Source: Gudongella sp034004165 (GTDB taxonomy: Bacteria > Bacillota > Clostridia > Tissierellales > Tissierellaceae). Taken from it: a stretch of DNA of 5,428 bases. The stretch lies in the NCBI GenBank assembly GCA_034004165.1, contig JAVEXI010000078.1, forward strand, positions 1 through 5,428. The letters are read 5' to 3'. The position numbers and the translations under genes are program-made. Of the stretch, positions 1 to 5,428 are shown one piece after another; position 1 is the stretch's first letter, and every line of letters begins with the position of its first letter. The notes beneath the pieces were generated by a model. The model was not told the DNA's origin, ran no database searches, and saw nothing but the letters and a program-made list of their open reading frames with translations.

Positions 1-416
1 ATATCCATTTTGTTTACGAATGCCATCCTTGGGACGCGGTATTTGTCCGCCTGTCTCCAGACAGTCTCCGACTGAGGCTCAACTCCGCCTTTTGCACAAA
101 ACAGAGCTACTGCCCCGTCGAGTACGCGCAAGGATCTTTCAACTTCAACAGTGAAATCAACATGCCCTGGTGTATCTATGACGTTGATCCTGTAATCTTT
201 CCAGAAAGCTGTCGTAGCAGCCGAGGTAATTGTTATACCTCTTTCTTGTTCCTGCTCCATCCAGTCCATTTGGGCTCCACCCTCATGGGTTTCACCTACT
301 TTGTGTATTTTACCAGTATAAAATAGAATTCTTTCTGTGGTGGTTGTCTTTCCTGCATCGATATGAGCCATTATGCCGATATTTCTTGTTTTCTCAAGTG
401 ATACTTGTCTTGGCAC
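1..416 (-). CDS. fusA: Elongation factor G, N-terminal 138 residues (partial, runs off left edge)
   Basis: EF-G is the ribosomal translocase GTPase that moves tRNA and mRNA after peptide bond formation and helps recycle ribosomes in the cytosol. The translation begins MPRQVSLEKTRNIGIMAHID and carries the GTPase signatures in order: P-loop AHIDAGKT (residues 17-24), the switch I segment ERGITI (58-63) with its conserved Thr62, DTPGH (81-85) with the catalytic-type His85, and NKMD (135-138). The GVEPQSETVWRQADKY stretch (111-126) is characteristic of EF-G. The start is GTG at 416, chosen because it opens the conserved N-terminus and lies 7 bases after a perfect AAGGAGG. Only domain I is present; the remainder, roughly 550 residues in the family, lies outside the window. 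It is the last visible gene of the str cluster, 66 bases after rpsG. No frameshift or missing motif is visible. Confidence 0.98.
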   Translation of the reverse strand, partial: MPRQVSLEKTRNIGIMAHIDAGKTTTTERILFYTGKIHKVGETHEGGAQMDWMEQEQERGITITSAATTAFWKDYRINVIDTPGHVDFTVEVERSLRVLDGAVALFCAKGGVEPQSETVWRQADKYRVPRMAFVNKMD

Positions 417-423
417 AATTTTT

Positions 424-430
424 CCTCCTT
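424..430 (-). promoter_or_regulatory. Ribosome binding site of fusA
   Basis: A perfect AAGGAGG on the minus strand ends 7 bases before the GTG at 416. It decides the fusA start, since no ATG lies near the conserved N-terminus. Confidence 0.9.
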
Positions 431-482
431 AAATAACCTACTAAATTAGTCCCATCCACATATTAATGCAATATGAAACTTA

Positions 483-953
483 CTAGAATCTGTAATGCGC
501 AAAAGCTTTGTTTGCTTCGGCCATTTTGTGTGTATCTTCTCTTTTCTTGACACTTGATCCAAGACCGTTTGCTGCATCCATAAGTTCTTTAGCAAGTCTC
601 TCAACCATTGTCTTTTCGCCTCTGTTTCTGGCATAGGTTACCAACCATCTGAGCCCAAGAGTTTGTCTTCTTTCAGTTCTTACTTCAATTGGTACCTGAT
701 AGTTTGCTCCACCTATTCTTCTAGCTTTTACTTCAAGAACAGGCATAATATTATTCATAGCTTTGTAGAAAATTTCCAGTGGATCTTCACCAGTCTTTTC
801 TTCAATCATTTTAAAAGCATCATAAACAATATTTTGTGCAATACCTTTTTTGCCGTCTAACATTATGCTGTTTATTAATTTGGTTACAACCACATCGTTG
901 TAAATTGGATCTGGCATAACCTCTCTCTTTGGTACATGTCCTTTTCTAGGCAC
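483..953 (-). CDS. rpsG: 30S ribosomal protein S7
   Basis: S7 is a primary assembly protein that nucleates the head of the 30S subunit on the 3' domain of 16S rRNA and contacts tRNA near the E site. The protein is 156 residues, the normal bacterial length, and starts MPRKGHVPKREVMPDPIYND. Family landmarks are LDGKK (32-36), the RNA-contacting beta hairpin around VKARRIGGANYQVP (75-88), the ERRQTLGLRWLV stretch (94-105) and the C-terminal KREDTHKMAEANKAFAHYRF (137-156). The start is GTG at 953, 8 bases after GAGGAGG. An in-frame ATG at 989 would add 12 non-conserved residues and has no ribosome binding site. The gene follows rpsL after a 101-base structured gap and precedes fusA, the classical str order. 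In E. coli, S7 represses its own operon by binding the rpsL-rpsG gap; whether that applies here is unknown. Confidence 0.98.
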   Translation of the reverse strand: MPRKGHVPKREVMPDPIYNDVVVTKLINSIMLDGKKGIAQNIVYDAFKMIEEKTGEDPLEIFYKAMNNIMPVLEVKARRIGGANYQVPIEVRTERRQTLGLRWLVTYARNRGEKTMVERLAKELMDAANGLGSSVKKREDTHKMAEANKAFAHYRF

Positions 954-1054
954 TTTTCTTCCCTCCTCAACTATATAGAGTAAATTCATTGGTACTCGGC
1001 CAATGGCCGCCGCGCCTCAAAATGCATCTATATTAAAGCTTAGCATTTCAAGCA
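954..1054 (-). promoter_or_regulatory. rpsL-rpsG intercistronic region with alternative stem-loops, possible S7-responsive element
   Basis: This 101-base gap contains a clearly GC-rich patch (about 997-1016) in AT-rich surroundings. I can see three inverted repeats. Arms 1020-1025 and 1043-1048 form a 6-bp stem (AAATGC/GCATTT), extendable through wobble pairs. Arms 997-1001 and 1005-1009 form a 5-bp GC stem (CGGCC/GGCCG). Arms 987-992 and 1000-1005 form a 6-bp stem (CATTGG/CCAATG with a 7-base loop). The second and third share bases and cannot form together. In E. coli the equivalent gap is the known target for translational repression by S7. A similar role here is inference from position and foldability only; no sequence match to the E. 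coli element is claimed. Confidence 0.4.
962..968 (-). promoter_or_regulatory. Ribosome binding site deciding the rpsG GTG start
   Basis: GAGGAGG on the minus strand lies 8 bases before the GTG at 953. This fixes the S7 start and argues against the upstream in-frame ATG at 989. Confidence 0.85.
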
Positions 1055-1474
1055 CTATTTCTTGACTTTAGGTCTCTTCGCACCATACTTTGACCTTGCC
1101 TGTAGTCTGTTGTCTACTCCGGCAGTGTCCAGTGAACCTCTTACTATGTGGTAACGAACACCTGGCAGGTCTTTTACCCTACCTCCTCTTATAAGAACAA
1201 CACTGTGCTCTTGAAGATTGTGTCCTATCCCAGGAATGTAAGCAGCAACTTCAAGTCCGTTAGTAAGTCTTACTCTTGCGACCTTTCTCAGAGCTGAGTT
1301 AGGCTTCTTTGGAGTAATAGTTCTTACTGCTACGCATACACCTCTTTTTTGTGGTGAATTCGCTTCTGATTCCCTTTTCTTAAGAGTGTTCAAAGACATT
1401 CCAAGAGCTGGAGATTTTGACTTGTAGACTACTTTTTCTCTTCCTTTTCTGATAAGTTGGTTAATGGTTGGCAT
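1055..1474 (-). CDS. rpsL: 30S ribosomal protein S12
   Basis: S12 sits at the decoding centre of the 30S subunit and affects translational accuracy. The 139-residue protein begins MPTINQLIRKGREKVVYKSK and ends GAKRPKVKK. It carries PQKRGVC (41-47), TPKKPNSALRKVARVRLTN (54-72), GHNLQEHSVVLIRGGRVKDLPGVRYH (84-109) and the QARSKYGAKRP tail (125-135). Residues 25-38 contain the insertion typical of Gram-positive S12, absent in E. coli. The two lysines at which streptomycin resistance substitutions classically occur are both wild type: Lys56 (E. coli Lys43, counting the initiator Met) and Lys101 (E. coli Lys88). Asp102 is the residue that is methylthiolated in E. coli. The start is ATG at 1474, 7 bases after AAGGAGG, and the upstream L7Ae-like gene stops immediately before that site, so translational coupling is likely. 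The CVAVRTI stretch before TPKK departs from the common CTRV-type sequence. Confidence 0.99.
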   Translation of the reverse strand: MPTINQLIRKGREKVVYKSKSPALGMSLNTLKKRESEANSPQKRGVCVAVRTITPKKPNSALRKVARVRLTNGLEVAAYIPGIGHNLQEHSVVLIRGGRVKDLPGVRYHIVRGSLDTAGVDNRLQARSKYGAKRPKVKK

Positions 1475-1479
1475 TAAGG

Positions 1480-1488
1480 CACCTCCTT
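1480..1488 (-). promoter_or_regulatory. Ribosome binding site of rpsL
   Basis: AAGGAGGTG is a nine-base match to the anti-Shine-Dalgarno complement. It begins directly after the TAG stop of the upstream gene (1489-1491), so the whole 14-base gap serves rpsL initiation and the two genes are probably translationally coupled. Confidence 0.9.
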
Positions 1489-1743
1489 CTAATTATTATT
1501 TAATAACGCAGCTACTGCTGCATTAATATCAATTCCACAAGCCTCACCGAGTTCTTCCATACTGTCGATGTAAGTAACCGGTACAGACTTTGACTGGCAG
1601 ATATCTACAATTTCTCCAGTCACTTTCTTTTCTGCATCGAGAGCTATAAATACCATCTCGATTTCTGATTTTGCAAGTGCGCGCTTTACCTGTTTTGCAC
1701 CTACTATTTTATCCTGTGTCTTCAACTTTGAAAGCACTTTCAT
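1489..1743 (-). CDS. rplGB: L7Ae-family ribosomal/K-turn RNA-binding protein (YbxF/RplGB type)
   Basis: This is a small RNA-binding protein of the L7Ae/L30e/S12e/Gadd45 superfamily. Its Bacillus relative YbxF binds kink-turn RNA, and its gene occupies the same place between rpoC and rpsL. With the ATG at 1743 it has 84 residues, starting MKVLSKLKTQDKIVGAKQVK. Family features are VGAKQVKRAL (14-23), where the Gly and Lys residues form the RNA-binding face, the buried strand MVFIALDAE (30-38), and the C-terminal LGEACGIDINAAVAAL (65-80), a strongly conserved L7Ae segment. The AAGGAGG at 1747-1753 is only 3 bases from the ATG, whereas a GTG two codons later (1737) is 9 bases away, closer to the 7-8 base spacing of its neighbours. 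The true start may therefore give 82 residues. Extension upstream to 1788 is unlikely because it would cross the ribosome binding site and the hairpin. The family is sure; the exact role in this organism is not. Confidence 0.93.
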   Translation of the reverse strand: MKVLSKLKTQDKIVGAKQVKRALAKSEIEMVFIALDAEKKVTGEIVDICQSKSVPVTYIDSMEELGEACGIDINAAVAALLNNN

Positions 1744-1746
1744 AAT

Positions 1747-1753
1747 CCTCCTT
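1747..1753 (-). promoter_or_regulatory. Ribosome binding site of the L7Ae-like gene, unusually close to the ATG
   Basis: AAGGAGG on the minus strand ends 3 bases before the ATG at 1743 and 9 bases before the in-frame GTG at 1737. The site is strong, but its spacing leaves the start codon ambiguous. The other three clear sites in the window have 7 or 8 bases. Confidence 0.8.
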
Positions 1754-1762
1754 AAAACATAC

Positions 1763-1798
1763 CAAAGATTATGTGGCCTTGTGACCACATAATCTTTG
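1763..1798 (-). promoter_or_regulatory. Long hairpin in the rpoC to L7Ae-like gene gap
   Basis: Arms 1763-1776 and 1785-1798 are perfect 14-base inverted repeats (CAAAGATTATGTGG and its complement). In the minus-strand RNA the stem can extend by a U-G and a C-G pair to 16 bp closed by an ACAA tetraloop. It ends 9 bases before the ribosome binding site at 1747-1753, so it does not sequester that site. The base of the stem is AU-rich, and the RNA after it (GUAUGUUUUAAGG) lacks a clean U tract, so it is not a standard intrinsic terminator. It could be an mRNA processing or stabilising structure separating rpoC from the ribosomal genes, a weak attenuator, or a protein-binding site. The structure is seen directly; its function is not. 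Confidence 0.75.
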
Positions 1799-1844
1799 TG
1801 TCAACGGGAATATATCCAAGTTTACACACTCAAATATTCTAACA

Positions 1845-4800
1845 TTAGAGAATCGCGCTGTCAACTAAATTTTCTTCAGTCTCATGTGCTTCAGAGTTTA
1901 GAATTTCTACATTCTTATACCTCTTCATTCCTGTTCCTGCAGGTATCAGCTTTCCAATGATTACGTTCTCTTTAAGCCCCAGTAGGAAGTCTTCTTTTCC
2001 TTTAATTGCAGCTTCAGTAAGAACTCTTGTAGTCTCCTGGAATGATGCAGCAGAAAGGAATGAATCGGTTGCAAGGGAAGCTTTTGTAATTCCAAGAAGA
2101 GTCACTTTCCCCGTAGCCAAAGTACCACCTTCTGATTCAGCCTTTGCATTGGCCTCTTCAAAATCTAGCACGTTTACAAGACTACCAGGAAGCATATCCG
2201 TATCCCCTGATGTTTCAATCTTGACCTTAGATAGCATCTGCTTTACTATTATCTCTATATGTTTATCGTTAATATCAACGCCCTGTAGTCTGTAAACTCT
2301 CTGTACTTCCTTAACGATATAATTTTGTACGCCTTTGATACCCTTAATTCTGAGAATATCGTGTGGATTTACAGAGCCCTCTGTCAATTCATCTCCGGCT
2401 TCTATTACATCTCCGGGCTTAACTTTAATTCTTGATCCGTAAACTATGCTGTAGTTAGCTTGTTCACCATCTTTAGAAGTGACTATAACTTCCTTACGCC
2501 TCTTCTTATCGTCAATATCAACTGTACCTGTGATTTCCGAAATAACTGCAAGTCCTTTAGGCTTTCTGGCTTCAAATAGCTCTTCAACCCTTGGAAGACC
2601 TTGAGTGATGTCAGCTGCTGCTGCAACACCGCCCGTATGGAACGTCCTCATGGTAAGCTGAGTTCCTGGCTCTCCTATCGACTGAGCTGCAATTATACCA
2701 ACAGCCTCTCCAATATTAACTTCTTTTCCAGTCGCAAGGTTTCTGCCATAACAGTGAGCGCAGACTCCAAATCTTGCCTTGCAACCAAGTACGGACCTTA
2801 CTTTAACTTCTTTTATTCCAATATCCTGAATGAATTCAGCCATTTTTTCATCTATCATAGTATTTTCCTTTACTATGACTTCGCCTGTTTCAGGATTAAT
2901 TATGTCTTCAAATGCGTATCTTCCATCTATTCTATCTCTTAGTTCCTCAAGTACTTCTTTGCCGTCTGTAAATGCTTTTACTAGGAAATATTCGTCTGTT
3001 CCACAATCGATTTCTCTAACAATTACATCCTGGCTGACGTCTACAAGCCTTCTTGTTAGATAACCCGAGTCAGCAGTCCTTAGTGCAGTATCTGCAAGAC
3101 CTTTTCTTGAACCGTGTGTCGAAATAAAGAACTCGAGTACTGACAGCCCTTCTCTAAAGTTAGACTTTATTGGAACCTCGACGGTACGTCCTGATGCACT
3201 GGCCATAAGACCACGCATTCCCGCAAGCTGCCTTATCTGGTTCTTACTTCCCCTGGCACCAGAGATAGCCATGATATATATATTGTTCATTGGGTCCAGA
3301 CCCTCCATGAGGACATCGGTTACATCCTCTGTCGTCTGGTTCCAAATTTCAATTACCTTTTCATATCTCTCTTCATCGGATATAAGTCCTCTTCGGTATG
3401 ATTTTTCAAATTTGTCTACTTCGGTTTCAGCTTTCTGAATCATTTCAAATTTCTCTTCAGGAACATAAACGTCACCCATGGAGATAGAAATAGCACCAAC
3501 TGTAGAATATTTGAATCCCATTTCCTTGACGTGGTCAAGGATGTCAGAAGTTACTGCATTTCCGTGTTTCCTAAAGCATTTGTCGATAATTACTCCCAGA
3601 AACTTCTTATCGACTACCCTGTTGATTTCAAGAGAGTATTTATCATTTTCTCTATCTACAAATCCAAGATCCTGTGGAATGTGCTCATTGAATATAAATC
3701 TTCCCACAGTACTCTCTACGACCTTGCCTCTGTCATCTCTGTCAAGTTTGACTCTAACTTTAACTTTGGCGTGTATTCCCACATCGCCATTGTGATAAGC
3801 GTGCAACATCTCATTGTAGTCCTTGAACATCTTGCCTTCACCCATCTCTCCATCTCTTTCAACAGTCAGGTAGTAACTACCTAAAACCATGTCTTGAGAT
3901 GGCGTTGTTATAGGTTTTCCATCCTTTGGAGCAAGAATATTGTTGGTCGAAAGCATCAGAAGCCTTGCTTCAGCCTGTGCTTCAGTTGAAAGTGGTACGT
4001 GAACTGCCATCTGGTCACCGTCAAAGTCGGCGTTATAGGCTGTACATACAAGTGGATGTAGTTTGATCGCCTTACCTTCTACTAAGACTGGTTCAAATGC
4101 TTGTATTCCCAGCCTATGCAGAGTAGGTGCCCTGTTAAGAAGGACAGGATGGTCTTTGATAACAGATTCCAGAACATCCCAAACCTGTGGTTTGACTCTT
4201 TCCACCATTCTCTTTGCACTCTTTATATTGTGAGCATGACCGTCTTCTACCAGTTTCTTCATTACAAATGGCTTAAATAGCTCCAGCGCCATCTTCTTAG
4301 GAAGTCCACACTGGTAGAATTTAAGTTCAGGTCCAACTACAATTACAGATCTTCCTGAATAGTCTACCCTCTTACCGAGAAGGTTCTGTCTAAAGCGTCC
4401 CTGTTTCCCTTTAAGCATATCCGAAAGAGATTTAAGTGGTCTGTTTCCAGGTCCTGTGACAGGTCTTCCTCTTCTTCCGTTGTCGATAAGTGCATCAACT
4501 GCTTCTTGAAGCATTCTCTTTTCATTTCTTACAATTATATCTGGAGCTCCAAGGTCTAAAAGCCTCTTGAGCCTGTTATTTCTATTTATTACTCTTCTGT
4601 ATAGGTCGTTTAAGTCTGAAGTCGCAAAACGGCCTCCATCAAGCTGAACCATAGGTCTCAAGTCGGGAGGAATTACAGGAATTACATCGAGAATCATCCA
4701 CTCTGGTCTGTTTCCTGACTGTCTGAATGCCTCTACCACTTCCAACCTTCGGGTTATTCTTATTTTCTTTTGTCCAGTCGCATCTTTAAGTTGAGATTTA

Positions 4801-5363
4801 AGATCTTTTGAATCTGCGTCAAGATCTATTTTCTCCAATAGAGACTTTACAGCCTCAGCACCCATCATTGCTCTGAACTTATTATGGTATTTATCAAGCA
4901 TTTCTCTGTATTCCATTTCAGTCAAAAGCTGTTTTTCATACAGAGGTGTATCTCCTGGCTCAATTACGATATATGATGCAAAATACAATACTTTTTCCAG
5001 AGCCCTTGGGCTCATGTCAAGGATAAGTCCCATTCTGCTAGGGATTCCTTTGAAATACCAGATATGAGAAACTGGTGCAGCTAGTTCAATATGCCCTAAC
5101 CTCTCTCTTCTGACTTTTGCTTTTGTAACTTCAACACCACATCTATCGCAAACAACGCCTTTATATCTTACTCTTTTATACTTTCCACAATGACATTCCC
5201 AGTCTTTGGTAGGTCCAAAGATCTTTTCGCAGAAAAGTCCTTCTTTTTCAGGCTTAAGTGTCCTGTAGTTTATGGTTTCAGGTTTCTTTACTTCACCTTT
5301 AGACCACTGCCTAATTTTTTCAGGAGATGCCAGTCCAATCCTTATGGAGTCAAATGTGAACAC
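1845..5363 (-). CDS. rpoC: DNA-directed RNA polymerase subunit beta'
   Basis: Beta' forms the active site and clamp of RNA polymerase together with beta, alpha2, omega and sigma. Counted from the GTG at 5363 it has 1172 residues, in the usual Firmicute range. Landmarks in order: N-terminal zinc-binding site with Cys57, Cys59, Cys72 and Cys75; the sigma-binding clamp coiled coil starting near RRVINRNNR (256); KRVDYSGRSV (331-340); NRAPTLHR (410-417); the catalytic magnesium loop NADFDGDQM (444-452) with Asp446, Asp448 and Asp450; the bridge helix from about 739 (GLSVLEFFISTHGSRKG); the second zinc site with Cys787, Cys861, Cys868 and Cys871; and the trigger loop MRTFHTGG (905-912). No large insertion follows the trigger loop, unlike E. 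coli. The start is uncertain: the GTG has no good ribosome binding site, lies about four residues inside the usual N-terminus, and the frame is open upstream to the window edge, so an upstream start or a fusion to rpoB is possible. Confidence 0.98.
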   Translation of the reverse strand: MFTFDSIRIGLASPEKIRQWSKGEVKKPETINYRTLKPEKEGLFCEKIFGPTKDWECHCGKYKRVRYKGVVCDRCGVEVTKAKVRRERLGHIELAAPVSHIWYFKGIPSRMGLILDMSPRALEKVLYFASYIVIEPGDTPLYEKQLLTEMEYREMLDKYHNKFRAMMGAEAVKSLLEKIDLDADSKDLKSQLKDATGQKKIRITRRLEVVEAFRQSGNRPEWMILDVIPVIPPDLRPMVQLDGGRFATSDLNDLYRRVINRNNRLKRLLDLGAPDIIVRNEKRMLQEAVDALIDNGRRGRPVTGPGNRPLKSLSDMLKGKQGRFRQNLLGKRVDYSGRSVIVVGPELKFYQCGLPKKMALELFKPFVMKKLVEDGHAHNIKSAKRMVERVKPQVWDVLESVIKDHPVLLNRAPTLHRLGIQAFEPVLVEGKAIKLHPLVCTAYNADFDGDQMAVHVPLSTEAQAEARLLMLSTNNILAPKDGKPITTPSQDMVLGSYYLTVERDGEMGEGKMFKDYNEMLHAYHNGDVGIHAKVKVRVKLDRDDRGKVVESTVGRFIFNEHIPQDLGFVDRENDKYSLEINRVVDKKFLGVIIDKCFRKHGNAVTSDILDHVKEMGFKYSTVGAISISMGDVYVPEEKFEMIQKAETEVDKFEKSYRRGLISDEERYEKVIEIWNQTTEDVTDVLMEGLDPMNNIYIMAISGARGSKNQIRQLAGMRGLMASASGRTVEVPIKSNFREGLSVLEFFISTHGSRKGLADTALRTADSGYLTRRLVDVSQDVIVREIDCGTDEYFLVKAFTDGKEVLEELRDRIDGRYAFEDIINPETGEVIVKENTMIDEKMAEFIQDIGIKEVKVRSVLGCKARFGVCAHCYGRNLATGKEVNIGEAVGIIAAQSIGEPGTQLTMRTFHTGGVAAAADITQGLPRVEELFEARKPKGLAVISEITGTVDIDDKKRRKEVIVTSKDGEQANYSIVYGSRIKVKPGDVIEAGDELTEGSVNPHDILRIKGIKGVQNYIVKEVQRVYRLQGVDINDKHIEIIVKQMLSKVKIETSGDTDMLPGSLVNVLDFEEANAKAESEGGTLATGKVTLLGITKASLATDSFLSAASFQETTRVLTEAAIKGKEDFLLGLKENVIIGKLIPAGTGMKRYKNVEILNSEAHETEENLVDSAIL

Positions 5364-5428
5364 TTTGTCATTTGGACCTGCGTCCGATATATTCAGCTTA
5401 TCGGGCGAATTTTTTATATCATCATCTG
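5364..5428 (-). other. In-frame open sequence upstream of rpoC, possible rpoB 3' end or rpoB-rpoC linker
   Basis: Reading upstream from the rpoC GTG in the same frame gives 21 codons with no stop up to the window edge. The translation starts DDDIKNSPDK and ends SDAGPNDK just before the GTG. It is hydrophilic and aspartate-rich, as would suit the C-terminal tail of the beta subunit, whose gene normally sits directly upstream. The other two minus-strand frames stop almost at once (TGA at 5422-5424, TAA at 5414-5416). If rpoB is separate it must therefore end at one of these stops or outside the window. No ATG, GTG or TTG lies in frame here, and no AGGAGG-like motif is well placed before 5363. 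Whether this stretch is translated as part of a fused beta-beta' protein cannot be settled from the window. Confidence 0.45.

Noticed and set aside
230..860. Plus-strand open frames opposite fusA and rpsG, and a minus-strand out-of-frame one at 446-634.
   Set aside because: They overlap well-defined conserved genes in other frames and show no recognisable protein features.
954..989. Extension of rpsG to an in-frame ATG at 989, adding MNLLYIVEEGRK.
   Set aside because: It crosses the GAGGAGG that serves the GTG at 953. The standard S7 N-terminus is at 953, and no ribosome binding site precedes 989.
1744..1788. Extension of the L7Ae-like reading frame upstream to an ATG at 1788, adding 15 residues.
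   Set aside because: The extension runs through the AAGGAGG and the hairpin, has no ribosome binding site of its own, and is unlike the family N-terminus.
1799..1804. Perfect TTGACA on the minus strand, just upstream of the hairpin, as a possible -35 box for the L7Ae-like gene.
   Set aside because: No -10 hexamer follows at 16-18 bases. The nearest candidate (CATAAT, 1769-1774) lies within the hairpin arm at 24 bases, which is too far.
1822..1845. Seven-codon reading frame (MLEYLSV) whose ATG overlaps the rpoC stop codon (TAATG).
   Set aside because: It has no ribosome binding site and is of a length expected by chance; the overlap alone is not evidence for a leader peptide.
1957..3884. Several plus-strand open frames of 77-117 codons opposite rpoC.
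   Set aside because: All lie antisense to strongly conserved rpoC codons, overlap one another, and show no recognisable domain. They are shadows of the real gene.
1..5428. Search for mobile elements, CRISPR repeats, tRNA or rRNA genes, riboswitches and intrinsic terminators.
   Set aside because: None seen. The window is almost fully occupied by housekeeping genes, and no stem followed by a U tract was found between them.

Overview
The window carries part of the bacterial rpoBC-str cluster, all on the minus strand. In transcription order (right to left) it holds rpoC (RNA polymerase beta'), a small L7Ae-family RNA-binding protein, rpsL (S12), rpsG (S7) and the 5' third of fusA (EF-G), which runs off the left edge. 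An L7Ae-type gene between rpoC and rpsL, the A+T-rich bases, strong AAGGAGG ribosome binding sites, an RpoC of about 1170 residues without the large trigger-loop insertion of E. coli, and the Gram-positive-type insertion in S12 together point to a low-GC Firmicute. A member of the Clostridia is most likely, but the species cannot be told from this.

Layout: 1-416 fusA (partial, GTG start); 417-482 a short gap with the fusA ribosome binding site; 483-953 rpsG (GTG start, 156 aa); 954-1054 a 101-base gap with a locally GC-rich, potentially structured segment; 1055-1474 rpsL (139 aa); 1475-1488 a 14-base gap that is almost entirely the rpsL ribosome binding site; 1489-1743 the L7Ae-like gene (84 aa, or 82 aa if a GTG two codons later is used); 1744-1844 a 101-base gap with a long hairpin; 1845-5363 rpoC; 5364-5428 sequence upstream of the rpoC GTG. 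All genes are co-directional and closely spaced, and I see no convincing promoter or intrinsic terminator, so they are probably co-transcribed. Their products are the catalytic polymerase subunit, two 30S decoding or assembly proteins, the translocase, and a probable kink-turn RNA binder.

Most of the window is ordinary housekeeping sequence. The one potentially unusual point is at the right edge. The rpoC reading frame stays open upstream of its only plausible start (GTG at 5363) to the window boundary. The in-frame extension is aspartate-rich, and no usable ribosome binding site precedes the GTG, although every other gene here has a strong one. This would fit an in-frame rpoB-rpoC fusion, but the window is too short to prove it. 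Two intergenic RNA structures, before the L7Ae-like gene and between rpsL and rpsG, are the other candidates for undescribed regulation.
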